Position numbers and translations under genes: made by a program
Shown here: positions 33,894 to 44,547 of the stretch, piece after piece
Layout: each line of letters opens with the position of its first letter
Numbering within the stretch: the first letter of the stretch is position 1
Source: JAJDUF01 sp965238265
GTDB taxonomy: Bacteria > Chloroflexota > UBA11872 > UBA12225 > JAJDUF01
NCBI GenBank assembly: GCA_965238265.1
Contig: OZ250185.1
Span: forward strand, 2,294,001 to 2,358,000
Length of the DNA stretch: 64,000 nt
Direction of reading: 5' to 3'
The notes under the pieces: model-generated
Told to the model about the DNA's origin: nothing
The model's database searches: none
Seen by the model: the letters and a program-made list of their open reading frames with translations, nothing else

Positions 33894-34290
33894 TCAGGTC
33901 ACTGAGTCCGGCCGGGGCGCATACCTGAGCCGCTCGATCTCGACATCGCCCACCAAACAGGTGGCCGTAACGGTGAGCACCGAGGGGTCATCCGGGGCTG
34001 CGTCTGCCATGTCTTGCACAACCGAGCCGACGAGGATGCCCTCATCGCGACGCCCTAGCACCTCCCGATCACCCAGCGCGGTCATACCGTTCACCAGCAC
34101 CGGGACAGTGGGTGGCAGCTTGATATGGACCTCGCCCACACCGCAGAAGACCGTAAGGCGCGGATAGCGAGCGCTTATCCGCGCTCGCGAGAGGTCGAGC
34201 CAGGACCCCCCCCGCTCCCAAGAAGACGGTCTCGTCGTCGAGGTCCCACGCGCCCTCGATCCGGGTTTCACCGGCTAGCTTGAAGATCAT
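33894..34290 (-). pseudogene. LiaF/DUF2154-type C-terminal domain protein, frameshifted at a G8 tract
   Basis: Reading from ATG 34290 behind GGAGGCCGCA gives MIFKLAGETRIEGAWDLDDE then TVFLGAGG and leaves frame. The other frame takes up SWLDLSRARISARYPRLTV and continues with FCGVGEVHIKLPP, VPVLVNGMTALGDREVLG and RRDEGI to the stop at 33894. The switch lies at a run of eight G (C on the plus strand, 34206-34213); seven G would join the frames as AGGSWLDL. The joined 130-residue protein matches the short beta-helical 'cell-wall-active antibiotics response' domain (DUF2154) of LiaF-like proteins. Slippage, phase variation or sequencing error are all possible causes. Confidence 0.65.
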
Positions 34291-34392
34291 TGCGGCCTCC
34301 CATCGCACTGCTTCCCGCCAGATACGACCGACGAGGGCGGCGTGAGGTTTCGGACGGTCCGGGGGGGTCAGATGCGGCAAGCGGACTGCGGG

Positions 34393-35019
34393 TTAGCCGG
34401 AGGCACAGATCGGCGCATTCGCGCACGCGGCGGCAGCGGGGTCGAGCAGACTCAGTGTGCGACAGATGCGGATGAAGAGTGCTTGGAGCGTGTATTCACA
34501 CGGATTGCTGGCCAGCAGCGCCCGCGCTATCACCTCCGCCTGTCTGAGGTACGAGAGCTGATCGGCGCGGTTGGTGGCAGTGCCGGCCCGCTCCTCGTGG
34601 GCCCGGGCCTGGGCGAGGAGCACACCAAACGAGCTGGTGCTAGCGGTGGGTGCCGGTGCTGCCACCGTTGGCGGCGGCGGAGTCGGACGCGGCGTAGTGA
34701 GGACGATGGTGGGGACCGGCGACACACGCGGTGGCAGCATCGTAGGACGGGCAGTCGCCGGCGGTGCGGTGCTGGTCGGCAGCGCGGGCGCGGTGGCGGT
34801 GGGCTGAGGCACACTTGGCTGCGGAGCAGTGCTTTCAGTGTTTAATGTGATGCCCAGCCAGCCAATAGCCAAACCGAGCACACTCACGACCACGGCCAAG
34901 AACACAACCAGTACTTGGTCACCGCCGCGCCAAGGCCGCACAACGCGGGCGAGCAGGACCAGCCCGCCGCCAAAGAGGATGATTCCCACCAGGATCGTGA
35001 GCAGACTAGGAACAGACAT
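34393..35019 (-). CDS. Membrane protein with Pro/Thr-rich linker
   Basis: A 208-residue protein. Two membrane helices (residues 5-25 and 35-57) are followed by an 80-residue Pro/Thr/Ser-rich spacer (for example TAPALPTSTAPPATARPT) and a C-terminal helical region LAQARAHEERAG, YLRQAEVIARALLASN with cysteines at CEYTLQALFIRIC and CANAPIC. The linker is typical of surface-exposed bacterial proteins. I do not recognise the family. The helical end with 'EVIARAL..NP' resembles a TPR-like hairpin. It is transcribed away from the UPF0182 gene. Confidence 0.6.
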   Translation of the reverse strand: MSVPSLLTILVGIILFGGGLVLLARVVRPWRGGDQVLVVFLAVVVSVLGLAIGWLGITLNTESTAPQPSVPQPTATAPALPTSTAPPATARPTMLPPRVSPVPTIVLTTPRPTPPPPTVAAPAPTASTSSFGVLLAQARAHEERAGTATNRADQLSYLRQAEVIARALLASNPCEYTLQALFIRICRTLSLLDPAAAACANAPICASG

Positions 35020-35188
35020 TCTGACTTACCATAACGTAGGAGGGACCGGTATGCCTCACATACCGCAAAGATACGCGATACGCCTCTGCTGCTCCTTGCC
35101 GGCGCCAGGCCGGGCACCTCTCCAACGCCCCCCCAAGGCACGCTGTCACTGCGCTTTGCCATCGGCGAGGCCGGTTGTCTCTAGTAGC

Positions 35189-35197
35189 TGGTAGAAT
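35189..35197 (+). promoter_or_regulatory. Candidate extended -10 promoter of the UPF0182 gene
   Basis: TGGTAGAAT lies 89 bases before the GTG start at 35286, again with the TAGAAT hexamer. The -35 region is not convincing. Confidence 0.3.
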
Positions 35198-35285
35198 AGA
35201 AGGCCGGGACTGCTGCGTAACAGCGAGGCATATGGGGTAAGCAGAGGGCCGGCTCGGATAGTGGGCCGCCAGCAAGGAGTAACCG

Positions 35286-38219
35286 GTGAGCATCACCCCT
35301 AGCAATCTGGATCAAGACTTTGCCCCGGCAGAAGATGGACAGGAAGAGAACGCCCGTGAGCGCCGGCCTAGTGGACACACCGTTCGCTGGGCCAAGCGTG
35401 CGCTGATCGGCGTTCCCACCGCCATTATCGCACTCATGCTCCTGGTTAATGGCGCGAATATCGCAGTTGAGCTGCTCTGGTTTGGCAGTCTGGGTCTCCC
35501 GGATGTCTTCCTCACCATCCTCACAACGAGGATACTGTTGTTCTTCGGTGGAGCGGGGCTGTTCTTCGCAGCCTTCGCCGCCTCCACCATCCTAGCGTAC
35601 CGACTTGCCCAGCGGCGCTGGGCCGCTTGGGGACGCGCCGGTGAGGTCGCGATTGAGGGTCGGCGCGTACCACCGGTCGTCGTGCTCGTGGCGATCATTG
35701 CTCTCGGCGCATTGATTGCCCTCATGTTTGGGTCATCGTTCAGCGGCCATTGGGACCTGGCCTTGCGGCTACCACACCGGACTGACTTGGGGATTGCCGA
35801 TCCGATCCACAGCCGAGATGTCTCGCATTACCTCTTCGTGCTCCCCGTGCTGCTGGTCATGAAGTCGTGGCTGCTGGTCGCCACGCTCATTATCTTGGCT
35901 GCCGCTGCGCTCGTCTATTTCGCCTGGCTCATCATGCCGCAGGCACGCGGGCAGCGGGACGAGGGCGGGGGCATGGTGCTGAAGGTGGGGCGTCCCATTC
36001 ACGCCCACCTCTCCATCCTGGCCGCCCTACCCATGGTACTGCTGGCCTGGCACCAGGCGCTCCGCCTCGATCAGCTCGTGTACGCCGGCCGCGGCGCTAC
36101 GGCGGGCGCTACCTTCGCCGACCTGAACGTGCTCGGTCCCGCGCTCTGGGTCGGCATCGCCGTGGCGGCGCTCGGGGCCATTGGTCTGCTCGCCGGTGCC
36201 TTTGTCCGGCTGCTCTGGGTGGGGCCGGTGGCCCTCGGCCTCTGGGCGCTGGTCTGGCTCGTCGGTCAGACCATGCTGCCGGCCGTCGTCCACCGCTTTG
36301 TCGTGCTGCCCGCCGAGCTGGAAACCGAGCGACCGTATATCGAGCGCAATATGAACTTCACCCGGCAGGCCTATGGCCTCGACGAGGTTAGGGAGACCGA
36401 CTACCCGGCCCAGGATGCGGTGACGCGCGACGAGATCGAGGCCAATGCCGTGACGTTACGCAACGTGCGCCTGTGGGACTATGCCCCCTCGCTGGCGACC
36501 TACAATCAGATCCAGAGCATCCGCCTGTACTACAACTTCCTCGATAGCGATTTTGACCGCTACCAGCTCGATGGCAGTTACCGCCAGGTCATCATTTCGG
36601 CGCGGGAGCTGGCACCCGAGAATCTGGATGCGGCTGCGCAGACGTTCGTCAATCGCCGCCTCAAGTTCACCCACGGCTACGGGGTCGTCATCAGCCCGGT
36701 GAACGAGGTCACACCGGAGGGGCTGCCGGAGCTGTATGTCCAGGACGTGCCGCCGAAGGGCAAGCTCACGATCACTCGACCGGAGATTTACTATGGTGAA
36801 TCGGCCGGCGACTGGGTGCTGACAAAGACCGACACCCAGGAGTTCGACTACCCCCGCGGCGAGTCCAACGTCGAGACGACCTACGCCGGTGAGAGCGGCG
36901 TGGAAATCGGCTCGTTCTGGCGCCGCTTGCTCTTTGCGTGGTACCTGGGCGACGTCAATCTACTGATTAGCCGGCACGTGCAGCCGGACACAACCCTGCT
37001 CTTCCGGCGGAACATCCACGAACGGATCTTTCGTATCGCGCCCTTCCTCCTCCCCGACCCGGACCCCTACATCGTGGTGCATGGCGGAGCGCTGTACTGG
37101 ATGCAAGACGCCTACACCGCCAGCGGATTCTACCCCTACTCTCAGCCCTCATTCGGCGGGCTTAACTACATCCGCAATAGCGTCAAGATCGTCACGAGTG
37201 CGTATGACGGCTCCGTCCAGTACTACGTGGCCGACGACAGTGACCCGCTGGTCCGCGCCTACGCGCAGGCCTTTCCGGGGCTATTCCAGCCGCTCAGCGC
37301 CATGCCGAAAGGCCTGCGCGACCACATCCGCTATCCGCAGCTGATCTTCAACATCCAAAGCCAGCTGTACCGGCTCTACCATGTCAAGGACGTGCAGGTG
37401 TTCTACAACCGCGAAGACTTGCTCGCCATCCCGTTCGAGGTCTTCATTGACCGCCAGTTGCCGGTGCAGCCGTACTACGTCATCATGCGCCTGCCGGGTG
37501 AGCAACGCGAGGAGTTCGTCCTCCTCCTGCCGTACACACCCAATAACAAGAACAACATGAGCAATTGGCTCGCCGCCCGCTCCGACGGCGCCCACTATGG
37601 CGAGCTGGTGGCGTACAAATACCCGAAGGACAAGCTCATTTTCGGTCCGCTGCAGATCGAGGCACGCATAGACCAAGACGACCGGATCAGTCAGCAGTTC
37701 ACCCTCTGGAACCAGTCCGGCTCCCGCGTGATCCGCGGGAATATGCTGGTGATTCCGGTCGGACAGTCCAATCTCTATGTGGAGCCGATCTACCTCCAGG
37801 CCGACCAGGGCAGCATTCCCGAAATGAAGCGCGTCATCATGGCCACCGGCAACTCGATTGTCATGGAGCAGACCGTACCCGAGGCGTTAGCCCAGCTCTT
37901 CGGCGGACCAATTGACCTCGGCGATACCACGACCTCCCAGACGCCGGCTGCCACATCCCAGGCGCCCGCTGCCACGTCCCAGCCGACCCAAACGGCGCCC
38001 GCAGCGCCACCGGCAACACCGGCGGCGACACCAGGCCTAGATCGTGAGGCCATAGCTGTAGCCATCGAGTCACTCCGGGAGCGGGCCAACCGCTTGCAGC
38101 GGGCAATACTGGAGCTACCACCGGAGGTGCAGCGGCAACTGGGCACCGTTGATCGGGAAGTGTCGGAGCTGAGGCTCGAAATCCTCCGGCTCAGGCAGAT
38201 GCTGGAGAGCGGCGCATAA
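35286..38219 (+). CDS. UPF0182 family giant membrane protein
   Basis: A 977-residue protein starting with GTG 35286 after AAGGAGTAACC. Seven hydrophobic helices lie in residues 40-335, in pairs, followed by a large extracytoplasmic domain (TDYPAQDAVTRDEI, LWDYAPSLATYNQIQSIRLY, YNFLDSDFDRYQLDGSYRQV, PFLLPDPDPYIVVHGGALYW, GGLNYIRNSVKIVTSAYDGS). These are the hallmarks of UPF0182 (COG1615). The C-terminus has an Ala/Pro/Thr linker (residues 875-915) and a final coiled coil of about 55 residues. The family is widespread in Actinobacteria, Cyanobacteria and Chloroflexota; its function is not known. It stands alone as a single transcription unit. Confidence 0.93.
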   Translation: MSITPSNLDQDFAPAEDGQEENARERRPSGHTVRWAKRALIGVPTAIIALMLLVNGANIAVELLWFGSLGLPDVFLTILTTRILLFFGGAGLFFAAFAASTILAYRLAQRRWAAWGRAGEVAIEGRRVPPVVVLVAIIALGALIALMFGSSFSGHWDLALRLPHRTDLGIADPIHSRDVSHYLFVLPVLLVMKSWLLVATLIILAAAALVYFAWLIMPQARGQRDEGGGMVLKVGRPIHAHLSILAALPMVLLAWHQALRLDQLVYAGRGATAGATFADLNVLGPALWVGIAVAALGAIGLLAGAFVRLLWVGPVALGLWALVWLVGQTMLPAVVHRFVVLPAELETERPYIERNMNFTRQAYGLDEVRETDYPAQDAVTRDEIEANAVTLRNVRLWDYAPSLATYNQIQSIRLYYNFLDSDFDRYQLDGSYRQVIISARELAPENLDAAAQTFVNRRLKFTHGYGVVISPVNEVTPEGLPELYVQDVPPKGKLTITRPEIYYGESAGDWVLTKTDTQEFDYPRGESNVETTYAGESGVEIGSFWRRLLFAWYLGDVNLLISRHVQPDTTLLFRRNIHERIFRIAPFLLPDPDPYIVVHGGALYWMQDAYTASGFYPYSQPSFGGLNYIRNSVKIVTSAYDGSVQYYVADDSDPLVRAYAQAFPGLFQPLSAMPKGLRDHIRYPQLIFNIQSQLYRLYHVKDVQVFYNREDLLAIPFEVFIDRQLPVQPYYVIMRLPGEQREEFVLLLPYTPNNKNNMSNWLAARSDGAHYGELVAYKYPKDKLIFGPLQIEARIDQDDRISQQFTLWNQSGSRVIRGNMLVIPVGQSNLYVEPIYLQADQGSIPEMKRVIMATGNSIVMEQTVPEALAQLFGGPIDLGDTTTSQTPAATSQAPAATSQPTQTAPAAPPATPAATPGLDREAIAVAIESLRERANRLQRAILELPPEVQRQLGTVDREVSELRLEILRLRQMLESGA

Positions 38220-38331
38220 ACCGCCGGCCGGTGACACTGTGGCGGCCGGACCCGGGCATGGTCACAGCGTCACTGTGCGTGCTGCTACCGCGAGGGCTAC
38301 GCAGCTGAACCGCGGTTGAGCCGACCGTCGG

Positions 38332-38928
38332 CTATGCCAGCAGCTCGCGCACAGAGCAGGTGAAGCCGGGGAGCACGTCACCACCGTCGAGCCGGTCCGC
38401 CGCCATGTGCCTACGCGGGGGTTGGCCGGGGACATGGACGACTACTGTCCGTGCGCGGGGGGCTACCACCCACACCAGTCGCACGCCGGTACGCAGATAG
38501 TCCGCAACTTTGGCCTGCACCCGGCCCGGCTGGTCTCCGGGCGAGAGCACCTCTACGGCGATGTCAGGAGACAGGTCGGCAAACCCGTCTAGCTCGTCGT
38601 CAGGTGGCACACGATCCGCCCGTATAAAGGCCACGTCCGGCCCCCGTACCGTATCCGGCGCTCGCTCCGGAATGAAGCCCGCGTCACCGCCGACTACCAA
38701 GCCGAGACCGCGTGGCTCGACATACTGCATGAGCACATGTGCAATGCGGGCCATCACCCAACCGTGGCGAATTCCAGGTCGCACAGTGTCCAACGCATCC
38801 AGCCGACCGCGCACGAGCTCGTGCCGGTCCCGAAACTCCTCCGGCAGCGCAAAGAACTCCTCCGCTGTCAGCAGCCGTGGCGGCGGCGCCGGTAGCGTTG
38901 CGACGCTGGTTTGCTCGATCACTTTCAT
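38332..38928 (-). CDS. Uma2-family (DUF820) restriction-endonuclease-fold protein
   Basis: A 198-residue protein starting at ATG 38928; the open frame extends further to 39165 but that region has no family resemblance. The Uma2 marks are LLTAEEFFALPEEFRDRHELV, DVRGPDVAFI-like VRGPDVAFIRAD, the PD-(D/E)xK-fold core DLSPDIAVEVLSPGD and AKVADYLRTGVRLVWVV. The catalytic triad Asp...Glu-x-Leu and Lys (QAKVADY) is present, so a nuclease fold is likely. Uma2 genes are extremely common in Cyanobacteria and Chloroflexota, and the biological role is unclear. It faces hisC. Confidence 0.88.
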   Translation of the reverse strand: MKVIEQTSVATLPAPPPRLLTAEEFFALPEEFRDRHELVRGRLDALDTVRPGIRHGWVMARIAHVLMQYVEPRGLGLVVGGDAGFIPERAPDTVRGPDVAFIRADRVPPDDELDGFADLSPDIAVEVLSPGDQPGRVQAKVADYLRTGVRLVWVVAPRARTVVVHVPGQPPRRHMAADRLDGGDVLPGFTCSVRELLA

Positions 38929-39073
38929 CACCTTGCTCTGCTCTGATGATACCGAGTCACAACGTTGCGCTGCTCCCCCCATCGTCAGCGGTCGCTGGAC
39001 ACTCCCTCGCTGGCCTCTCTCGCCGCTAGGGGGCGTCCCGGCGCTGGCCGGCGTGTCCAAGGAGCACTCGCGC

Positions 39074-39102
39074 TTGTGAAATCTTGCACAAGGCACTAGA
39101 AT
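39074..39102 (+). promoter_or_regulatory. Sigma-70-like promoter of hisC
   Basis: TTGTGA at 39074-39079 and TAGAAT at 39097-39102 are separated by 17 bases, the best -35/-10 pair I saw in the window, and lie 51 bases before the hisC ATG. Confidence 0.55.
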
Positions 39103-39152
39103 CCCCGTCTGACTGGCTCGCTCACCTCGGCCGCCGAGCACCGGAGCATACG

Positions 39153-40205
39153 ATGACTGCCTCACTCCTCCGCGCTGATGTCGCTGCGCTGGCGCCGTAT
39201 GTGCCTGGCGACCAGCCGCGCGAAGCCGGGTGGGTCAAACTGAACACAAACGAGCATCCCGACGTGCTTCCCGGCATCACCAGCGCCGTTCGGTCGGCGC
39301 TCGACGAGCAGGTGCGGCTCTATCCTGATCCGACGTGCTCCGGGCTGCGAGACCGACTCGCGGCGCGCTACGGTGTACCGTCGGAGCAGATCATCGTGGG
39401 CAACGGCTCCGACGAGCTGCTCGCCCTGACGCTGCGTGCGTGCGTTGATCCGGGCGAGCGCGTGGTCACGCCCTATCCGACCTACAGCGTGTACCGCACG
39501 CTGGCCGAGATTCATGGCGCCCAGCTCCTGGAGATCGACTCGGATGCCCAGTTCGCGCTGCCGGTGGAGGAGTTGGTGCGCGCCGGTGGTCGCGTCACGT
39601 TTGTCGCCCATCCCAATGCACCGACCGGCAAACCCGTCTCGCATAACGAGATGGCAGCCCTCTGCAAGGGTCTGAGCGGCGTAGTCGTCACCGATGAGGC
39701 CTATGTGGACTTCGGCGCTGCCTCCATGCTCCCGCTCCTCAGCCGCTATCCCAACCTCCTGATTACCCGGACCATGTCGAAGGGCTTCGGTCTGGCCGGT
39801 TTGCGTATCGGCTATGCGTTTGGGGCGGCAGAGCTAATCGGCGGCCTCTACAAAGTGAAAGATTCCTACAACGTCAACCGCCTCAGTCAGGCGGCCGGTA
39901 TTGCCGCGTTAGCCCAGTACGAGCTGGCGATGGCAGCCAATCGCCGCCTGGCACGACGGCGCGATGAGCTGGCTGCGACCCTGCGCACCACCTTCGGCTG
40001 GCGCGTCTGGCCGTCGGCAACCAACTTCCTGCTCGTGGAGCCGCAACCCCGGCCCGCCGTCAAGGTATACGAGGCCCTCCGCGAGCGGCGGGTGCTGGTG
40101 CGCTATTTCCGCCAGCGACGCTTGGAGCGCTACCTCCGCATCTCGGTTGGCAGTGAGAGCGATCATGTCGCGCTTGTTGGCGCGCTACGCGAAGTGTTAG
40201 CATGA
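39153..40205 (+). CDS. hisC: Histidinol-phosphate aminotransferase
   Basis: A 350-residue PLP enzyme of the HisC/class II aminotransferase type. ATG 39153 gives the family N-terminus WVKLNTNEHP, and a further 23 upstream residues are not conserved. Visible motifs: YPDPTCSGLRDRLAARYG, IVGNGSDELLALTLRA, PTYSVYRTLAEIHGA, VFVAHPNAPTGKP-like VAHPNAPTGKP, VVTDEAYVDFG and the PLP lysine in TRTMSKGFGLAGLRIGYA. The reaction makes L-histidinol phosphate from imidazole-acetol phosphate and glutamate. Other his genes are absent here, so the pathway is dispersed. Some HisC homologues prefer aromatic amino acids, which cannot be excluded. Confidence 0.88.
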   Translation: MTASLLRADVAALAPYVPGDQPREAGWVKLNTNEHPDVLPGITSAVRSALDEQVRLYPDPTCSGLRDRLAARYGVPSEQIIVGNGSDELLALTLRACVDPGERVVTPYPTYSVYRTLAEIHGAQLLEIDSDAQFALPVEELVRAGGRVTFVAHPNAPTGKPVSHNEMAALCKGLSGVVVTDEAYVDFGAASMLPLLSRYPNLLITRTMSKGFGLAGLRIGYAFGAAELIGGLYKVKDSYNVNRLSQAAGIAALAQYELAMAANRRLARRRDELAATLRTTFGWRVWPSATNFLLVEPQPRPAVKVYEALRERRVLVRYFRQRRLERYLRISVGSESDHVALVGALREVLA

Positions 40206-40330
40206 CGCGCCGTGCTCGGCGGCTGGCGAGGCTCTTCTCAGCACACGCCTGGAACTACTCATTGCTGATGGCCTCGTTAACGCGGTAATCCAGGCCGGAA
40301 TCATCCTGAAGAGAGTAACCGGAGGATAGT

Positions 40331-42364
<2,034 letters not shown>

Positions 42365-42375
42365 GTTGTGTGGGC

Positions 42376-42566
42376 CCTGTCCCCCTATGGTCCCCCCGCT
42401 GCGGCAGGGGGACGGCTGCTGCTGGCGCTGCTGCGGTGGGGGGCGGCGCGTTCCCTCCCCTGTCGCAACGGGGGAGGGCTAGGGAGGGGGCCAGGGTAGA
42501 GTTTCGTGCGGAGAGGCGTATCTATACCCCAGTCAGCCCGTCATCCCCTCTTGCGCGGGAATGACC
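42376..42566. repeat. Repeat cluster between hppA and SirB1-like gene
   Basis: CCCCCTATGGTCCCCCCG...GGCAGGGGGACGG (42380-42413) is a family B copy. CCCTCCCCTGTCGC...GGGGGAGGG (42454-42480) is a further hairpin. A family A relative, CCCGTCATCCCCTC..GCGGGAATGACC, lies at 42537-42565. Nothing else is visible in this 219-base gap. Confidence 0.7.
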
Positions 42567-42583
42567 GGGAGCAGGAGCAGCGC

Positions 42584-43456
42584 TCAGTTCATGCGGCCCA
42601 TACCGCGCCAGATGCGGTCGGCCAGCTCGCGCACCTGCTCCACGTCGGGGTGATCGGGAGCCGCTTGTACATACGTCTGGAGATCGGCCCAGGCAGTGCT
42701 CAACTGCCCGATGTGCGCCAGGATAACGCCACGATCCCGCACTTCCGCTGCCACCGGCTCCACCAGCAAGATGCGTTCTACGGCATCCAGCGCCAGGTCG
42801 AACTGCCGGCCTCCGACATAGTGTAGCTTGAGATTACGCAGTATCCGCGCGATCAGGGCACGCTTGCCTACCGGCTGGAGCAGGTCCTCGCTAAACGGTA
42901 TATCTGTGCCGAACAGCTGCCGAAACAGCTCGCCGCAATCGTCAATGGTCAACTCTCGGCCGCCGTGGAACGGGTCCAGGTAACGGCTCTCTCCGCCCGG
43001 ACTATCCGGCGGCCAGCCGACGATGAAATGCCCTGGCAGTCCGATCCCCTGTGCCGGCACGCCGAGCCGGCGGCTGACCTCCATGTACACCAGCGAGAGC
43101 GTGATGGGCAGACCGATCCGCCGGTCGAGCACCTCATTGAGGAAGCTGTTCCGCGGATCGTGGTAGTCCTCCGGGTCACCACGAAAGCCCTCGCGCTCGG
43201 CCAGCACTTCCCGCACGGCCAGCAGCACGTCGTCGCGCGACCGCCAAGCGCCGCTGGCTGCACTTGGCAAGCATGTCCGGGCCGCCTCGGCCAGCGTGTC
43301 GAGCCGTTGCAGGTACTGCTCAACCGATAAATCCGGGTATGCTTCCTGAGCGATGAGCAGCGCGGCCCGATCCAAGGTCCACTGCTCCTCCGGTTGCTGC
43401 ACCAACGCTGCAAACTGCGCGCGGGCAGTATTCGCCGGCCGCTTTCTCTGGGTCAT
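42584..43456 (-). CDS. SirB1-like transglutaminase-fold protein with TPR tail
   Basis: A 290-residue protein, start ATG 43456. The N-terminal 90 residues are helical (LDRAALLIAQEAYPDLSVEQ). The central part has the SirB1 signature DYHDPRNSFLNEVLDRRIGLPITLSLVYMEV cut here into short pieces: HDPRNSFLNEVLDRR, GLPITLSLVYMEV, and GIGLPGHFIVGW with its His, plus LDPFHGGREL. The C-terminal 90 residues are two TPR-like hairpins (ALDAVERILLVEP, LADLQTYVQAAPDHP). This architecture is known from SirB1/TPR proteins whose transglutaminase-like fold lacks the active Cys in many members. The gene is divergent from the eIF-2B-like gene with a 65-base gap. Function unknown. Confidence 0.85.
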   Translation of the reverse strand: MTQRKRPANTARAQFAALVQQPEEQWTLDRAALLIAQEAYPDLSVEQYLQRLDTLAEAARTCLPSAASGAWRSRDDVLLAVREVLAEREGFRGDPEDYHDPRNSFLNEVLDRRIGLPITLSLVYMEVSRRLGVPAQGIGLPGHFIVGWPPDSPGGESRYLDPFHGGRELTIDDCGELFRQLFGTDIPFSEDLLQPVGKRALIARILRNLKLHYVGGRQFDLALDAVERILLVEPVAAEVRDRGVILAHIGQLSTAWADLQTYVQAAPDHPDVEQVRELADRIWRGMGRMN

Positions 43457-43521
43457 ATCATCATCATACCGTCCCACCGACCCGCCAGGTCCACCGCCAG
43501 CGCTCGCTCGCAAGGCAGACT

Positions 43522-44529
43522 ATGCGCCGCCATACCGGCCGCACCGACGACCCGGCAAGTAGCCAGCTCCCGCCAGCGTGGCGGGCGCAGGTCGCCGCCA
43601 TCCGCGACGATCACACCTCCGGCGCCGCGGCACTCACCGCGCAGGCCGTCGCGGCCCTTGGCGAACTGGCCGCCTGGCTCGACGACTCAGGTGGCGGCGT
43701 GGACAGGGCCAGGCCACTCGCGCTCGTGAGCGTAGCGGCGGGAGAGCTTGCTGCTGCCCAGCCGGTCATGGCGCCCCTCCGGCGTCTCGGTTGGGCCGTG
43801 CTGACCGCTGCCGGCAGCCAGGCCGAGGCTGCCGACGCCGCAATGGTCGCCGGGGCAGTGCGTGCGGCAGCCACGGCGTTCATGGCCGCGATGCAGTCCC
43901 ATCAGGAACAGGCCGCTATCCACGCCGCAGCGCTCCTGCCCAGCCAGGCCCGTGTGCTCACTCACTCTGCCAGCAGCGCCGTCGAAGCGGCGCTGCGGCG
44001 CACCTACGCTGCCGGTCGGCTCGCACACGTGACCTGTCTGGAGGCGCGACCGCTCTGCGAAGGCCGGGCGCTCGCTCAACGCCTCGCAGCGGCCTGTCTC
44101 CCTACCACATTCGCCGTGGATGCGCTGGCGGCCCGGCTCGTTGGCGCGGCGGACGTCGTGCTCGTAGGCGGCGATACGGTGGCGCCCGGCGGCCTGCTGA
44201 ACAAGGCCGGCACAGCGGCGCTGGCCCTCGCTGCCCGTGCCTGTCGCGTACCGGTGTACGCCATCTGCCCCAGCGAAAAACTGCTGCCCCGGCTCGCACG
44301 CACGCGCCGCACGGCCACCCAGCGCCGCGGCTTCGCCGTACCGGACCGGGCACAGCCGACCGCGGAAGTGCTCCCCGCGCCGCTGCCGGGCGTCGCCGTG
44401 ACCAACTACTATTTCGACCGCACCCCGCTCCACTACCTCACAGCCGTCATCACCGAAGCCGGACCGCTCTCCCCACCGGAGGTCCGCAGCCTAGCGTCCG
44501 GCCTCCAGCCACCTTCCCCGGTCTCATAG
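43522..44529 (+). CDS. eIF-2B/ribose-1,5-bisphosphate isomerase family protein
   Basis: A 335-residue protein with the Rossmann-like fold of the eIF-2B alpha/beta/delta and MtnA/ribose-1,5-bisphosphate isomerase family. Characteristic pieces: VLTHSASSAVEAALRR, VTCLEARPLCEGRALAQRL, GADVVLVGGDTVAPGG-like GAADVVLVGGDTVAPGG, LLNKAGTAALALAARACRVP with the conserved Asn-Lys and FDRTPLHYLTAVITEAG at the end. In the family the Asp and the Cys that catalyse the isomerase reaction are usually conserved; here the Asp (GGDTV) is present, but no clear catalytic Cys in the normal place, so the activity is uncertain. Its N-terminus is helical and Ala-rich, as usual. No methionine-salvage or AMP pathway genes are near. 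Confidence 0.82.
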   Translation: MRRHTGRTDDPASSQLPPAWRAQVAAIRDDHTSGAAALTAQAVAALGELAAWLDDSGGGVDRARPLALVSVAAGELAAAQPVMAPLRRLGWAVLTAAGSQAEAADAAMVAGAVRAAATAFMAAMQSHQEQAAIHAAALLPSQARVLTHSASSAVEAALRRTYAAGRLAHVTCLEARPLCEGRALAQRLAAACLPTTFAVDALAARLVGAADVVLVGGDTVAPGGLLNKAGTAALALAARACRVPVYAICPSEKLLPRLARTRRTATQRRGFAVPDRAQPTAEVLPAPLPGVAVTNYYFDRTPLHYLTAVITEAGPLSPPEVRSLASGLQPPSPVS

Positions 44530-44547
44530 TCCCGGCTCCGGCCATCA

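Noticed and set aside
43687..44433. Minus-strand frame over the eIF-2B-like gene
   Set aside because: Shadow with no motif.
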